64,000 bases of DNA from Branchiostoma floridae (GCF_000003815.2 NC_049991.1:12896711-12960710), one strand, 5' to 3'; positions 1 to 12,311 are shown, counted from the stretch's first letter. Notes: generated from the letters alone by a model not told the origin. A program made the numbers and translations.

Positions 1-919
1 CCCCCCCACTCGCTCAAAAGGTCCACTTTTTCACGCATGAAGGTCCACTTTTTCACGCATGAAGGTCCACTTTTTTATGTCCACGATTTTTTTTTCAAAG
101 GCATGACTGATTTGCATTTTTACTCATAAACATTTCATTCAATCTTAGTAAGTATATCGGCAAAATTTGCCCCAGAAAGTGAAGGAAATGGCGTTTGCGA
201 GGGTCCAGATTTCAAAATTTCCCGGACCTTCTTTGCGACGGCTTGCGTCCTCAGGGCCGGACATGGTGAACATGATGTGGAGGGTGCGTCGCCCTCAAAA
301 ACCTTTCTGATTAATAAAGAAATTCAGTGAGCTTAGCTTAATTTGCTACATTTGCTCCTGAAAATGCAAGAAATGGCATTTCAGAGGGTCCAGATTAAAG
401 ATTTCCCGGATTTCAATCCCTTGCGACAGCAAACGCCTCCGGCGCTGGGCATGGTGAAAATATGTTGGGAGGGGTGCCGTCGACCTCGAAAGAATTTTTC
501 TCTTACTAGTCTTAGAGAAATGTCATTAAATCTAGCTTAGTCTGGCAACAAAATTTGTCCCTCAAAATGCGGGAAATAGCTTTTCGGAGGGTCCAGATTT
601 CAAAAATTCCTCGGATCTCCATTGCGACGCCTCGCGCCTTTGGTGTAGGACATGGTGAAAATATGAAGACTTACGGCGAAAGCCTTGTGTATTTCAATAG
701 TAATTCCATTAAACTTGTCCAACAAATTTTGCCCGCCAAAATGCAGGAAATAGCGTTTTAGAGGGTCTAGATTTCAATTTTTCCCGGGGGAGCATGCCCC
801 CGGACCCCCCTAGGCAGCTCACGCCTTCGAATTCGGCGTGAGTCTCGCGCCTGCGGCGCTCGATGGTCCCACAAGTACTAAAAAGAACCCCCCCAACCAA
901 AATCCTGGCTACGGGCATG
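1..919. mobile_element. TIR element, copy 1 (left end outside window)
   Basis: This is the right-hand 919 bp of the element that is complete at 3549-4515. It ends with the inverted-repeat tip CCTGGCTACGGGCATG, followed by AGCTC (920-924), the same five bases that flank the complete copy. The left tip lies beyond the window edge. The body holds four degenerate copies of a ~180-200 bp unit and, near its left end, a 22-bp motif (GGTCCACTTTTTCACGCATG) in tandem. No transposase is visible, so it is non-autonomous; superfamily not assigned. Confidence 0.7.
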
Positions 920-972
920 AGCTCTGTCCGTACTGCTGTGCACATGTTACAAGATTTGATTTGTCCCCACAG

Positions 973-1243
973 AAACTCAGATACAACGGAAGGAACTCAA
1001 GAACGACAAAAGCTCACTGACATCACATCCTGGCTTCAAAACCTTAAGACACAGCGGGTCTCACGGCTGCCTTCGAACGGCGGAAGTCAGTCGTCTGACC
1101 AATTAACACCGGAAGTACACGGCCTATACGTCATACCCGACCCCGACAGTCGGGCCGGATCTTATGTTCTGTTAGAAGAACACCGCGACAACGCAGTGCC
1201 TGAGGAGTCTAGATCGCGTTCTTCCGTGCTTACCGGTGATTAG
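973..1243 (+). CDS. Possible terminal coding exon of an unseen upstream gene (copy 1)
   Basis: A pyrimidine-rich stretch ending in TTTGTCCCCACAG (960-972) is a good splice acceptor. From 973 the frame stays open for about 90 residues to a TAG at 1241-1243. The peptide is hydrophilic, Ser/Thr/Arg/Glu-rich and has no membrane segment or motif I recognise; it resembles a cytoplasmic C-tail more than a folded domain. Upstream exons would lie left of the window. It lies about 50 bp past the end of a transposon. The second copy (4569-4839) has one amino-acid difference (Ser to Pro). It could be a chance open frame. Confidence 0.25.
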
Positions 1244-2084
1244 ATAACCGGCCTGGGTAGACGCGCTAAACCGGTCCCGTAGCTTGCTGTATCACCCCAG
1301 CTGTTAACTGTGGAAACCTTACATTTGTACAGCCTCGGCGCACCCCAGAACCCCCAGCACACACTGAGGAGGATGCATCCTCGTTGTACATCTGATCTGC
1401 GTTTCGTGCCCTTACAATGTGTGATGTACAAGTTTTGAAGAAACATATCATGTCACACCTGTGACGCTTCTTCAATAACGAGATCGACATGTATCAGTCT
1501 CATTTTTAAACTCTGATTGCAAAAGATGATGCCAGCGTCTCTAATGCATTAAAAGCATACCGAACTGGGGCTTGAGTATACCCAAGAACTAGACATTAAT
1601 CACAATTATATGTACATCGACAGCACTAAATGGAATCTGATGAGTATTGGTGCCGCTTCATCGGACCTATGAAGTGATATTTTGTTCAATAATTTATCTT
1701 TGACTCTTCGTAGTAAAACGGACCGTAGTATAGTACATCGTTCAGTATAGGTGTATGTGATGATGAAGTGTATCAGTCCGGAGTTGTAACTACAAGTTAT
1801 GAGGTCGTCATCTCTACGTCCAGTCGCTGCAGTGGTTCAACATACGCACTTTGATCGTTCCTGGAGTAGTCGATTTTGCTTTACTGTTTATAATCCAATA
1901 TATCTTAACGATATGAGCAGAAGACTTATTACTTCACTGATGCGAAACAGCAACCTCTTGGTAATGAAAAAGTGTTACCACCGTAACCCTATATCCGCCG
2001 CACGCGCTAGTTACACTGGTCGTCATGCCGGCTTGCCGCCGAGATTGCACGTCAGACTAGTAGAATAAACGGACCAAGTGGATA

Positions 2085-2475
2085 CGAGGGGCGTTCAATA
2101 AGTATTGGTCCTGACCCACTTCCAGTCATCTGATCTAGATGAAATTTTGTATGTATAATGATTCATATCTCTATAAAATACGTTGCAAAAAACAGCTCTG
2201 AACTAATTGTGGTTTCTGATTTACTGGTGTTTGAACTGAGTCAGGTGTGAAATGGACCAGGTGTGAAATGGAGTCAGTTGAATGACGCGCGGTGATCCAG
2301 TTTTAGTATTTGAAAGGACGCACACCACAGGAGACTTTTGATGATATGAAAGAAACTTATGGTGATGATGCTCCATCATATGACCTTGTAAAACGCTGGC
2401 ATCCTGAATTCAAACATGGCCGGAAGTCTGTGGAAACAGCTCCCAGACCTGGGCATCCCTCTTCTGCCATTGATG
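2085..2475 (+). mobile_element. mariner-derived non-autonomous element, copy 1 (cut by gap)
   Basis: Starts at the target TA (2083-2084) with the TIR tip CGAGGGGCGTTCAATAAG. It matches the left two thirds of the complete 578-bp copy at 5681-6258 and carries the same transposase N-terminal remnant (helix-turn-helix with a PRPG-type linker). The right part disappears into the N gap. The frame is broken near the expected start (ATG GAG TCA GTT GAA TGA). Confidence 0.85.
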
Positions 2476-3265
2476 NNNNNNNNNNNNNNNNNNNNNNNNN
2501 NNNNNNNNNNNNNNNNNNNNNNNNNNNNNNNNNNNNNNNNNNNNNNNNNNNNNNNNNNNNNNNNNNNNNNNNNNNNNNNNNNNNNNNNNNNNNNNNNNNN
2601 NNNNNNNNNNNNNNNNNNNNNNNNNNNNNNNNNNNNNNNNNNNNNNNNNNNNNNNNNNNNNNNNNNNNNNNNNNNNNNNNNNNNNNNNNNNNNNNNNNNN
2701 NNNNNNNNNNNNNNNNNNNNNNNNNNNNNNNNNNNNNNNNNNNNNNNNNNNNNNNNNNNNNNNNNNNNNNNNNNNNNNNNNNNNNNNNNNNNNNNNNNNN
2801 NNNNNNNNNNNNNNNNNNNNNNNNNNNNNNNNNNNNNNNNNNNNNNNNNNNNNNNNNNNNNNNNNNNNNNNNNNNNNNNNNNNNNNNNNNNNNNNNNNNN
2901 NNNNNNNNNNNNNNNNNNNNNNNNNNNNNNNNNNNNNNNNNNNNNNNNNNNNNNNNNNNNNNNNNNNNNNNNNNNNNNNNNNNNNNNNNNNNNNNNNNNN
3001 NNNNNNNNNNNNNNNNNNNNNNNNNNNNNNNNNNNNNNNNNNNNNNNNNNNNNNNNNNNNNNNNNNNNNNNNNNNNNNNNNNNNNNNNNNNNNNNNNNNN
3101 NNNNNNNNNNNNNNNNNNNNNNNNNNNNNNNNNNNNNNNNNNNNNNNNNNNNNNNNNNNNNNNNNNNNNNNNNNNNNNNNNNNNNNNNNNNNNNNNNNNN
3201 NNNNNNNNNNNNNNNNNNNNNNNNNNNNNNNNNNNNNNNNNNNNNNNNNNNNNNNNNNNNNNNNN
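2476..3265. other. Assembly gap (790 N)
   Basis: Unresolved bases between the two near-identical segments. The gap falls inside a mariner element, and the sequence after it does not continue that element, so the gap length or join may be wrong. Confidence 0.99.
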
Positions 3266-3548
3266 ATCTTAAGACTTGCATGAGTGTCTCTTTTTCATCC
3301 TTAAAGTTAAAAGATCCTATTTGTCCTCAACTTTAAGTGCATTGTGTTGTACAGCGCAAGCTACCCATCCCATCATCTAATGAGCCACATAATTTCGTGT
3401 CTTTTGTGCTTATTGCCAGCATGCGCTTGCTGATCTAACAAGCTCCATATGTGCTAATATGACAAGATACCTTCTGTCTTGTACACAGGCAGAAGCTAAT
3501 GTTCCCCATAATTTTGTGTCTTTAAGCCTATTGATGAGGCTCAAGCTC

Positions 3549-4515
3549 CATGCCCGTAGCCAGGGGGGGGGGGTTCGGGGGGTTCGGAAGAACCCCCCCC
3601 CCCACTCGCTCAAAAGGTCCACTTTTTCACGCATGAAGGTCCACTTTTTCACGCATGAAGGTCCACTTTTTTATGTCCACGATTTTTTTTTCAAAGGCAT
3701 GACTGATTTGCATTTTTACTCATAAACATTTCATTCAATCTTAGTAAGTATATCGGCAAAATTTGCCCCAGAAAGTGAAGGAAATGGCGTTTGCGAGGGT
3801 CCAGATTTCAAAATTTCCCGGACCTTCTTTGCGACGGCTTGCGTCCTCAGGGCCGGACATGGTGAACATGATGTGGAGGGTGCGTCGCCCTCAAAAACCT
3901 TTCTGATTAATAAAGAAATTCAGTGAGCTTAGCTTAATTTGCTACATTTGCTCCTGAAAATGCAAGAAATGGCATTTCAGAGGGTCCAGATTAAAGATTT
4001 CCCGGATTTCAATCCCTTGCGACAGCAAACGCCTCCGGCGCTGGGCATGGTGAAAATATGTTGGGAGGGGTGCCGTCGACCTCGAAAGAATTTTTCTCTT
4101 ACTAGTCTTAGAGAAATGTCATTAAATCTAGCTTAGTCTGGCAACAAAATTTGTCCCTCAAAATGCGGGAAATAGCTTTTCGGAGGGTCCAGATTTCAAA
4201 AATTCCTCGGATCTCCATTGCGACGCCTCGCGCCTTTGGTGTAGGACATGGTGAAAATATGAAGACTTACGGCGAAAGCCTTGTGTATTTCAATAGTAAT
4301 TCCATTAAACTTGTCCAACAAATTTTGCCCGCCAAAATGCAGGAAATAGCGTTTTAGAGGGTCTAGATTTCAATTTTTCCCGGGGGAGCATGCCCCCGGA
4401 CCCCCCTAGGCAGCTCACGCCTTCGAATTCGGCGTGAGTCTCGCGCCTGCGGCGCTCGATGGTCCCACAAGTACTAAAAAGAACCCCCCCAACCAAAATC
4501 CTGGCTACGGGCATG
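3549..4515. mobile_element. Complete 967-bp TIR element, non-autonomous
   Basis: The tips are perfect 16-bp inverted repeats: CATGCCCGTAGCCAGG at the left and its complement at the right. The direct repeat AGCTC flanks both sides (3544-3548 and 4516-4520), consistent with a 5-bp target duplication. G-runs and C-runs follow the left tip. The interior has four degraded copies of a ~180-200 bp unit, recognisable by GGAAATGGCGTTT-like and GAGGGTCCAGATT motifs, and ends in a GC-rich palindrome (GGGGGAGCATGCCCCC). Short open frames in it look like chance. I do not assign a superfamily. Confidence 0.75.
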
Positions 4516-6071
4516 AGCTCTGTCCGTACTGCTGTGCACATGTTACAAGATTTGATTTGTCCCCACAGAAACTCAGATACAACGGAAGGAACTCAAGAAC
4601 GACAAAAGCTCACTGACATCACATCCTGGCTTCAAAACCTTAAGACACAGCGGGTCTCACGGCTGCCTCCGAACGGCGGAAGTCAGTCGTCTGACCAATT
4701 AACACCGGAAGTACACGGCCTATACGTCATACCCGACCCCGACAGTCGGGCCGGATCTTATGTTCTGTTAGAAGAACACCGCGACAACGCAGTGCCTGAG
4801 GAGTCTAGATCGCGTTCTTCCGTGCTTACCGGTGATTAGATAACCGGCCTGGGTAGACGCGCTAAACCGGTCCCGTAGCTTGCTGTATCACCCCAGCTGT
4901 TAACTGTGGAAACCTTACATTTGTACAGCCTCGGCGCACCCCAGAACCCCCAGCACACACTGAGGAGGATGCATCCTCGTTGTACATCTGATCTGCGTTT
5001 CGTGCCCTTACAATGTGTGATGTACAAGTTTTGAAGAAACATATCATGTCACACCTGTGACGCTTCTTCAATAACGAGATCGACATGTATCAGTCTCATT
5101 TTTAAACTCTGATTGCAAAAGATGATGCCAGCGTCTCTAATGCATTAAAAGCATACCGAACTGGGGCTTGAGTATACCCAAGAACTAGACATTAATCACA
5201 ATTATATGTACATCGACAGCACTAAATGGAATCTGATGAGTATTGGTGCCGCTTCATCGGACCTATGAAGTGATATTTTGTTCAATAATTTATCTTTGAC
5301 TCTTCGTAGTAAAACGGACCGTAGTATAGTACATCGTTCAGTATAGGTGTATGTGATGATGAAGTGTATCAGTCCGGAGTTGTAACTACAAGTTATGAGG
5401 TCGTCATCTCTACGTCCAGTCGCTGCAGTGGTTCAACATACGCACTTTGATCGTTCCTGGAGTAGTCGATTTTGCTTTACTGTTTATAATCCAATATATC
5501 TTAACGATATGAGCAGAAGACTTATTACTTCACTGATGCGAAACAGCAACCTCTTGGTAATGAAAAAGTGTTACCACCGTAACCCTATATCCGCCGCACG
5601 CGCTAGTTACACTGGTCGTCATGCCGGCTTGCCGCCGAGATTGCACGTCAGACTAGTAGAATAAACGGACCAAGTGGATACGAGGGGCGTTCAATAAGTA
5701 TTGGTCCTGACCCACTTCCAGTCATCTGATCTAGATGAAATTTTGTATGTATAATGATTCATATCTCTATAAAATACGTTGCAAAAAACAGCTCTGAACT
5801 AATTGTGGTTTCTGATTTACTGGTGTTTGAACTGAGTCAGGTGTGAAATGGACCAGGTGTGAAATGGAGTCAGTTGAATGACGCGCGGTGATCCAGTTTT
5901 AGTATTTGAAAGGACGCACACCAAAGGAGACTTTTGATGAAATGAAAGAAACTTATGGTGATGATGCTCCATCATATGACCTTGTAAAACGCTGGCATCC
6001 TGAATTCAAACATGGCCGGAAGTCTGTGGAAACAGCTCCCAGACCTGGTCATCCCTCTTCTGCCATTGATG
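3597..6071. repeat. Duplicated segment, copy 2
   Basis: Counterpart of 1-2475 with only a handful of substitutions. This copy continues intact through the rest of the mariner element, so it is probably the reliable representation of the locus. Confidence 0.9.
4569..4839 (+). CDS. Possible terminal coding exon (copy 2)
   Basis: Same acceptor, frame and stop as 973-1243. One base change (4669) converts Ser to Pro relative to copy 1. No domain is recognised; treated as a candidate only. Confidence 0.25.
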
Positions 6072-6258
6072 AGGCATCTGTTGGAGGACCAACGTGGGGT
6101 GTCCTACAAAAACGGTGTCCAGAGCTGCATCAAACGATGGAAGAAATGCATAACTCTGGGTGGTTTCTATGAAGATAAAGACTAATAACTGTGCTAAGTT
6201 TCATTAATCTCCTGCTATGGGAAATGGGTCAGGACCAATACTTATTGAACGCCCCTCG
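5681..6258 (+). mobile_element. mariner-derived non-autonomous element, copy 2 (578 bp, complete)
   Basis: Perfect 34-bp terminal inverted repeats (tip CGAGGGGCGTTCAATAAG) are flanked by TA on both sides, the mariner/Tc1 target site. The interior joins the start of a mariner transposase to its last ~20 codons: the N-terminal part reads as a helix-turn-helix with a GRKSVETAPRPG linker, and the C-terminal tail (CIKRWKKCITLGGFYEDKD then stop) reads in a different frame. The catalytic DDD region is deleted. The start region carries an in-frame TGA, so no protein is expected; it would need a transposase in trans. Confidence 0.92.
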
Positions 6259-6260
6259 TA

Positions 6261-7062
6261 GCTACAGTTTGGTTATTACCTTTTACAGAGTTGGCGCCCT
6301 GATCACACAACACTATCTATCACTGTAATACCGAAAAAGGAAGTTTCACGTTATGTATTCCTTCGTGATATAGGTACACCAGCTTCGAACGCATCGTGTA
6401 TCACAGAATTTATAACTGGGCAATGCGCAATCTACACGTGAAGAGGTAGAAATAAAAAGAATTGCAACAATTCGTATGAATATCACTTGTATCTACAGTG
6501 TAAGTGTATTGAAATGTCCTGCTGGATTTTACTCATTGTCACCAGGCGTAGTGTTTCTCCTGACTGATTGGTGTGTTGTTTATGCATTGCTTTGTAAGTA
6601 GTTTCACAAAATACCTGTACATATATCTGGAATAAAAGTCTTTCGTAAAAATATTCATCCCAGGCCTGATCATTTGAGACGAAATTACATTTAGTCAAAA
6701 TTCATTTCTAAATTCATATACTTAAGCGTTTTACCAGATAATGCATACATCAGCATCAGCGGTTTGAGATTAAGAACCTCTTGATTAAAGAAGGACATTT
6801 GGGGACAACTACTACACACTCCTCGACTAAGTTGACGTCATAACCACATTTGTATCTTCGCTAAGAAGGGTGCGCAGGCGTGTCTGTGTTGCGAATTGAC
6901 TTTAATGATATTTAATATTTTGGTAGATGTTTGCAAAATGATAAATGTTTCAATGTTTAGATTTTGTGACCCATGGCGGGTTGCTACGAAACTGCAGCAA
7001 AACTTCTCTTTTTGGTATCTCTTGGGCTGGACACGCAATGGCCGCGTTGTTTGGGCGGTACA
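6261..7062. other. Unannotated AT-rich spacer
   Basis: No gene, RNA or repeat structure recognised between the two mariner-derived elements. Short open frames here lack codon bias or splice context. Confidence 0.5.
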
Positions 7063-7064
7063 TA

Positions 7065-7642
7065 CGAGGGGCGTGCAATAAGTAATGGTCCTGACCCACT
7101 TCCAGTTGTCTGATCTAAATGAAATTTTGTATGTGTAATAATTCATATCTCTATGGGTTATGCTGCAAAAGACAGCTCTGAACTAATTGTGGTTTCTGAT
7201 TTACTGGTGTTTGAACTTAGTCAGGTGCGAAATGGACCAGGTGTGAAATGGAACCAGTTGAGTGTCGCGCAGTGATCCGGTTTTTGTATTTGAAAGGACG
7301 CACACCAAAGAAGACTTTTGATGAAATAAATGAAACTTATGGTGATGATGCCCCATCATATGACCTTGTAAAACGCTGGCATCCTGAATTCAAACGTGGC
7401 TGGAAGTCTGTGGAAACAGCTCCCAGACCTGGTCGTCCCTCTTGTGCCATTGATGAGGCATCAGTTGGAGGACCAACCTGGGGTGTCCTACAAAATCGGT
7501 GTCCAGAGCTGCATCAAACGATGGGAGAAATGCATAACTCTGGGTGATTCCTATGAAGAGAAAGACTAATAATTGTGCCAAGTTTCATTAATCTCCTGCT
7601 ATGGGAAATGGGTCAGGACCATTACTAATTGCACGCCCCTCG
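7065..7642 (+). mobile_element. mariner-derived non-autonomous element, copy 3 (578 bp, complete)
   Basis: Same length as copy 2, with TA on both sides (7063-7064, 7643-7644) and 34-bp TIRs that match at 33 positions. Scattered substitutions separate it from copies 1 and 2, so it is an older, independent insertion of the same internally deleted element. Identical length in diverged copies shows that the deletion derivative itself was mobilised. Confidence 0.92.
7248..7547 (+). pseudogene. mariner transposase remnant: N-terminal HTH fused to C-terminal tail
   Basis: The only copy whose start codon runs without a stop into the helix-turn-helix region (residues ~5-75 with KTFDEINETYGDDAPSYDLV and APRPGRPS). 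This resembles the HTH_48 domain of mariner/SETMAR-type transposases, which binds the TIR. The Asp catalytic core is absent. After residue ~75 the frame is shifted relative to the ancestral C-terminal codons and ends after 99 residues. A small DNA-binding peptide is conceivable but expression is unsupported. Confidence 0.8.
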
Positions 7643-7644
7643 TA

Positions 7645-10600
7645 CATGTAGCTCTTATGCACGGAAAGAAGTGACACACGATTGGCCCCAACAACTTTCT
7701 TTGGAGCTGCAGGGGCGTTTTACATAGGATGGATGGATTTTCAGGTACCCTTGATGGAACAAATATATGATATCAGAAAATAATGCAAATTAGGAGACAA
7801 TTTCCATGACTAATGAGGAAAATTCATATTCGTTGTTGCTTTAGTCCAAATATTTGCTTGCACTTCATTTCAGTTCTGTTCAATACCCATTACTGCTGTG
7901 ATATACATGTAGCACAGGAAATGAAAGGAATGAAAAACGCTGGGGAGTCAACGACAATACCCAATTAGTCCATGTCAATTGCTTTCTTCAATGTGTTCGT
8001 ACGCATACTCTTATTTTTCGAACAACGACATTCGTCTGTCAGTTTCAATGGATTCCACGCAAGCCTCGGTGTGTCAGGAATCGCCAAGTGTAACATTCAA
8101 GCTTCCCTGGGTGGAAAATCAAAAGGCCCTGATTATGAATTCGCATGATTGCCATACTCCACCGCAAAGTCTATCATTCGAACTTGTAAGGTATTATTTC
8201 TCTTCGGGATACTAATTCATAACCATGGTAATCCCTGTATTCAGCACGGTGCAGTCGCATGCATATCGGCGGATGATCCTGGGAAGGCCATCCCAGGGTA
8301 GGGAACCCGTCTAACAATGATGGTACATGTACCTAATCCTACTGGCGAAAACCTTCCTCAGACGGGTTAACTCATGAGAGACTGTATCAAAATGTCAATT
8401 ATACGTCGATGAAGGTTAGACATCCGGGTAATAAGATATGCCAAAAGCAGTTACTCAAGCTACTGGATATGATTTTGGAAATGGTCAGACCTTTCAGACA
8501 CCATCCGTTGTCTTTCGTCACTGAGGGATCTTGGGGGCAGTTTTTATATCCTAGCTATGAATTGATATGCAATCCGAGATCTAGATAAAGAACAACTTTA
8601 TCATAACAAAAGAAGAGACATGATAAGGCCAGCAGTTAGCACCTGAAGTTCCTTGTCATTAGCAAAAGAACGAAATGTATAGATCCTGTCTTGGTTTGGT
8701 TTAGTTCGTGTTGTTCGGCCTCGTTAAGCGCAAAGATACATAAATCAGTCTGGTGGCAGTTACAGATGACAGTCATAAGTGGATTTGATTTATAAGGTAA
8801 AAGTGTGGCAGTCTCTAACAATCTGTAGCACATATTGGCTGCGGTAGGAGCGCCAGAGGTAGACGGAAACATTCATCATACAAAATGCCTGGTCCTTTGG
8901 GCTGTAGATGATTTAGTACCTAGATCATCATAGATATTTCCATTAATTCATAACTCTAAAGATATTTTCCTTTTAACAAATGATATCACGAAATAGATGG
9001 ATAATCACCGAGTATATGCTATACAGAGTAATCAATCGATTCAACAATTACATACAGTGTTAAAAAGTATATCAAACGCTATAACAAGTTGCATTCATCA
9101 TTGGTGTCAGTTGGAACTTATTCTAAAACAGAAGGTGTATTCAGTGGGTAGACGCGACTTCCTCAGGTTAAGGTGAATGGACAATGGCTTTGATTACACA
9201 CCATTTGATGCTCAACGATTGCCAATGACGCGTGAAGTCTCCAAATATCCTGGTAGTTTCTCCTTATTTCCCCGCTGAAAACTTGGCTGGATCCTTTGGG
9301 CGCTTCACGTAGGGAAGCCCAGGCAGCTATGATGACATCATTACTGTGCTGTCAACGCCAATCTTACCCTGCCAGAAACAATATCAGATCTCCCATCGGA
9401 ACGGTTGACTGATTCACGGCCAGACAGCCTCTAGCGATAGACTGTATGTTTGATGTATTTATAAGCTATTCATCAGGAGTCCAATGTATACACTGATTAC
9501 TGAAATTTATGGGGGGGGGGGCATAGATCTGATGCTAATAATCCTAGACCAGCTAGATAAAATGATCCTTATTGGTAACAGTATGTACTCTTGCTAATGC
9601 AAATATTCTTCATAAAAGGACCCGTCCAGCTAGGTGCACGATTCTGACGCTTTGACATTCGAACGTATTCTATCTTATCCCCGAAAGAAACGCCTGCAAT
9701 AAGAGTTGCCTTTATTAACCGACTGGCTGTCTATGATGCATATAGATTGATTTACAGAAACAATAGATGTGACATTTTGAATAATTCAGCTACGTACTGC
9801 AATGAATAGTTACTCAGACACATGTCTCCCGGGCTTTTGACTTTCAGACATGAGGTAAAAATGCTAAGACGTTTTTGTACCACTGTTTGTCATTTAAAAG
9901 GCCATATCGGCATGACTTGCTCAAACATCTATTCATTACAGCGACTCAAGGCATCAAGACAAATCATAGGATTTGCTAAAAGTTGAGTTTATGGACTGTG
10001 ACGCTGTGAAAGAGCGATTTGTAATGGCGTCCTTTAAGTGACCTCTAAGGCTTTGCTGTCCTGGTAATCGGGACATAGTCATTCAGCCCTCTTCCTGTTG
10101 ACATGTCAATCAATGCATAATCACTTGCCGATGCAGGTGCCAGACCGTAGCAGCAAATATGTCACTCGGTATCTTTATTTCGGGGTCACTGCTTATTTTA
10201 AGGGTGAGGTATCATAAATTGGCTATGAGAGAATCTCCTGTTTTACATATAAAGCAATTTGGGCCCACTACATTCAACAGCCAACAGGACCCCCATTCTA
10301 ACTACAACGCTGCTATGCCGAGCGATTGGACAGGGCGCTCAGAAAACTTGTGCTAAAACCCAAATCTGTTTTACCTTGTCTGTTCTGATGTCGTTTTAGG
10401 CACACTTTTAGACTCTGCATGGCATTCCAATTATGAAGTCCTGGGATACACAGATCCAATTTAGATCGCAGCGAGGTCGCAATGCGATAGCGGCAAGTGA
10501 AGTGGGAACCTACACCATATAGAACATCAGGAGTGCAACTCCATTATGAACATCTGTATGCCTCTAGCATCCATTCGAACAGACGAATGGCTTCAATTCC

Positions 10601-12061
10601 AAACTTATTCGAACCACATCGCTGCAATCAGCCTCGGTGGCCATTAGTGTGGCTAGAAGTAACCGTCAAATTTGTCATTGCATATTGTAATGGAGAAAAT
10701 GCGTTTACAGAAGTATGTATCAGGCAAATTGGATCGACTTGAAGCGTTAACTCACATCCATCTTCTTTTTGTTTCCCTCTAAGATCTTCCATCCAGGTCT
10801 AAAGTATCAACTTTGTAACCGAACTCGACTGTTTTTAGATGGTTTTACTCAGATTGTCACTGCGTTACTTTCAGATGATCCGTCGTGGGAGTGGCGATGG
10901 TGTTTTATATGTATAACTCTCAACAAAGTCTGGAAAATCGATAGTTTTCTATATCATGCCACTACCGGATGTTCCAATTTCCATGTCTATGTATGCGGAA
11001 ACTCCTGCGAGATACGAATCAATAAAAATATCATGAACCTGGCATGGGATGTCAGAAAAGAACCTCATCTCCGAGGTCATTATGTATTCATCTTGAAGAA
11101 CTTTTCCTCACGACTACTGGTTTTCATTTAGACGGTTGTCCCTTCGCATTATGGCCGAAAATCCTCAAAAAGTCAGGCGGATTTATCATTATCTGCTCTG
11201 CTCGGTACAAATGGCTTGTAGTGTACATAGAATATTGATTATACCAAAGCCTATTATATTCTATTCGTACTTTGAATGTGTTTGAATCAAATATTGTATC
11301 AATGTGAGATTGATCTCGAGGCCTTTCGAGGATCACAATACGTTATCGAAACAAGTTCTATTTCCCGACTTTGTAAGCTTTAACGGCTGCCAGGTGTAAT
11401 CGGACTAACAATACGTCAGTACCGGATCCTACAGTATTTGTAGACCGATCTCTGTTATGCCTATATAGCACATTGTGCAGCATACACGGCACGGCACGTG
11501 AGATGGTTGCTGGGTCACAGAGATAGCAAATCCTTTTAGTATTATGTTGTAGCGGTAATGACCTTTGCTTTAATCTTCTTATGAAAATTCTGAAGCCTTA
11601 GGATGTAGAAGGTATAATAGGCCATGAAGATCGAACAGTTCCAGCAGTAGTGAAGTGTCTCCGTGGGGCCCTTTTCACTATACGGCAATCGCTGAGCGAC
11701 AGTAAGGCCACCAAAAGTCTTACCAAGGCCTTTAAGACAAGTTGGCAGGTTCTAGTTGATAGGAGGTGTACAGAATAGGAAGGTTCTGGCTATTCTACTT
11801 CCAAACACATTCTATCTCACACTTTGTAAACTTCGGAAGGAAACCTTGCTATCAACTGATGCGCACCAGAGTCAGTCAGGAAAGTTAGACGATGAGAGAC
11901 GCAGGTGTACCACGGTGCTACATGTTTCCGAGTTTGAGTTTACAACGTGCTTTTAATGTGCCATTGGCGTTATATAGTTGCCTCACAGCCGACGCAATCT
12001 TACCTTACAACTTTTAATATCAATGGATATAAGCGTGAACACAACATGTAGAAATTGCTAA
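7645..12061. other. Intergenic stretch without recognised genes
   Basis: No coding exon with splice context, RNA gene or array found. It contains one dispersed repeat fragment (8405-8525) and a short G-run near 9511-9520. Confidence 0.45.
8405..8525. repeat. Dispersed repeat, modules A and B, copy 1
   Basis: Begins GTCGATGAAGGTTAGACATC (module A) and continues into module B (AGCAGTTACTCAAGCTACTGG to TTTCGTCACTGAG). Related sequence occurs at 12775-12892 and 60353-60424, so this is a dispersed family; class unknown. Confidence 0.6.
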
Positions 12062-12311
12062 AAGTTGCATCTCACTGCACTTGGGGCACCGGTGCAGCAC
12101 TGTGGGGTTCGTTCCCTGCGGCCCTGTTGTGTTATTTTCGCCGATTTTTTATATAGTTTAGATATTGCGTAATACGTAAAAGGATGACTTAGAAGAAAAC
12201 AAACTACACAAAATGTGAGAAAATTCGTTCTTTATCTCTAAAATTCGTTGAGTATCTTTCGAACCCCACAATGCCGCACCGGTGCCCCAAGTGCAGGTGA
12301 GATACCACCTT
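12062..12311. mobile_element. MITE family M1, copy 1 (250 bp)
   Basis: Arms of about 50 bp are inverted repeats of each other (tip AAGGTGGTATCTCAC, inner CTTGGGGCACCGGTGC and GGGGTTCG). The core contains AAAATTCGTTCTTTATCTCT, shared with copies at 48074-48236 and 57027-57274. No coding capacity. Confidence 0.85.

Larger units (their letters stand above)
1..2475. repeat. Duplicated segment, copy 1
   Basis: Every base from position 1 to 2475 recurs at an offset of +3596. I noticed only four substitutions: 1073 (t/c), two near 2326-2345 and one near 2452. The last three cluster within 150 bases of the N gap. The segment starts before the window and is cut by the gap. Identity this high next to a sizing gap suggests one locus placed twice by the assembler, though a very recent tandem duplication is possible. 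Confidence 0.9.

Noticed and set aside
2310-3272. Long open frames of 300+ codons across 2.3-3.3 kb
   Set aside because: Artefact of translating the N gap.
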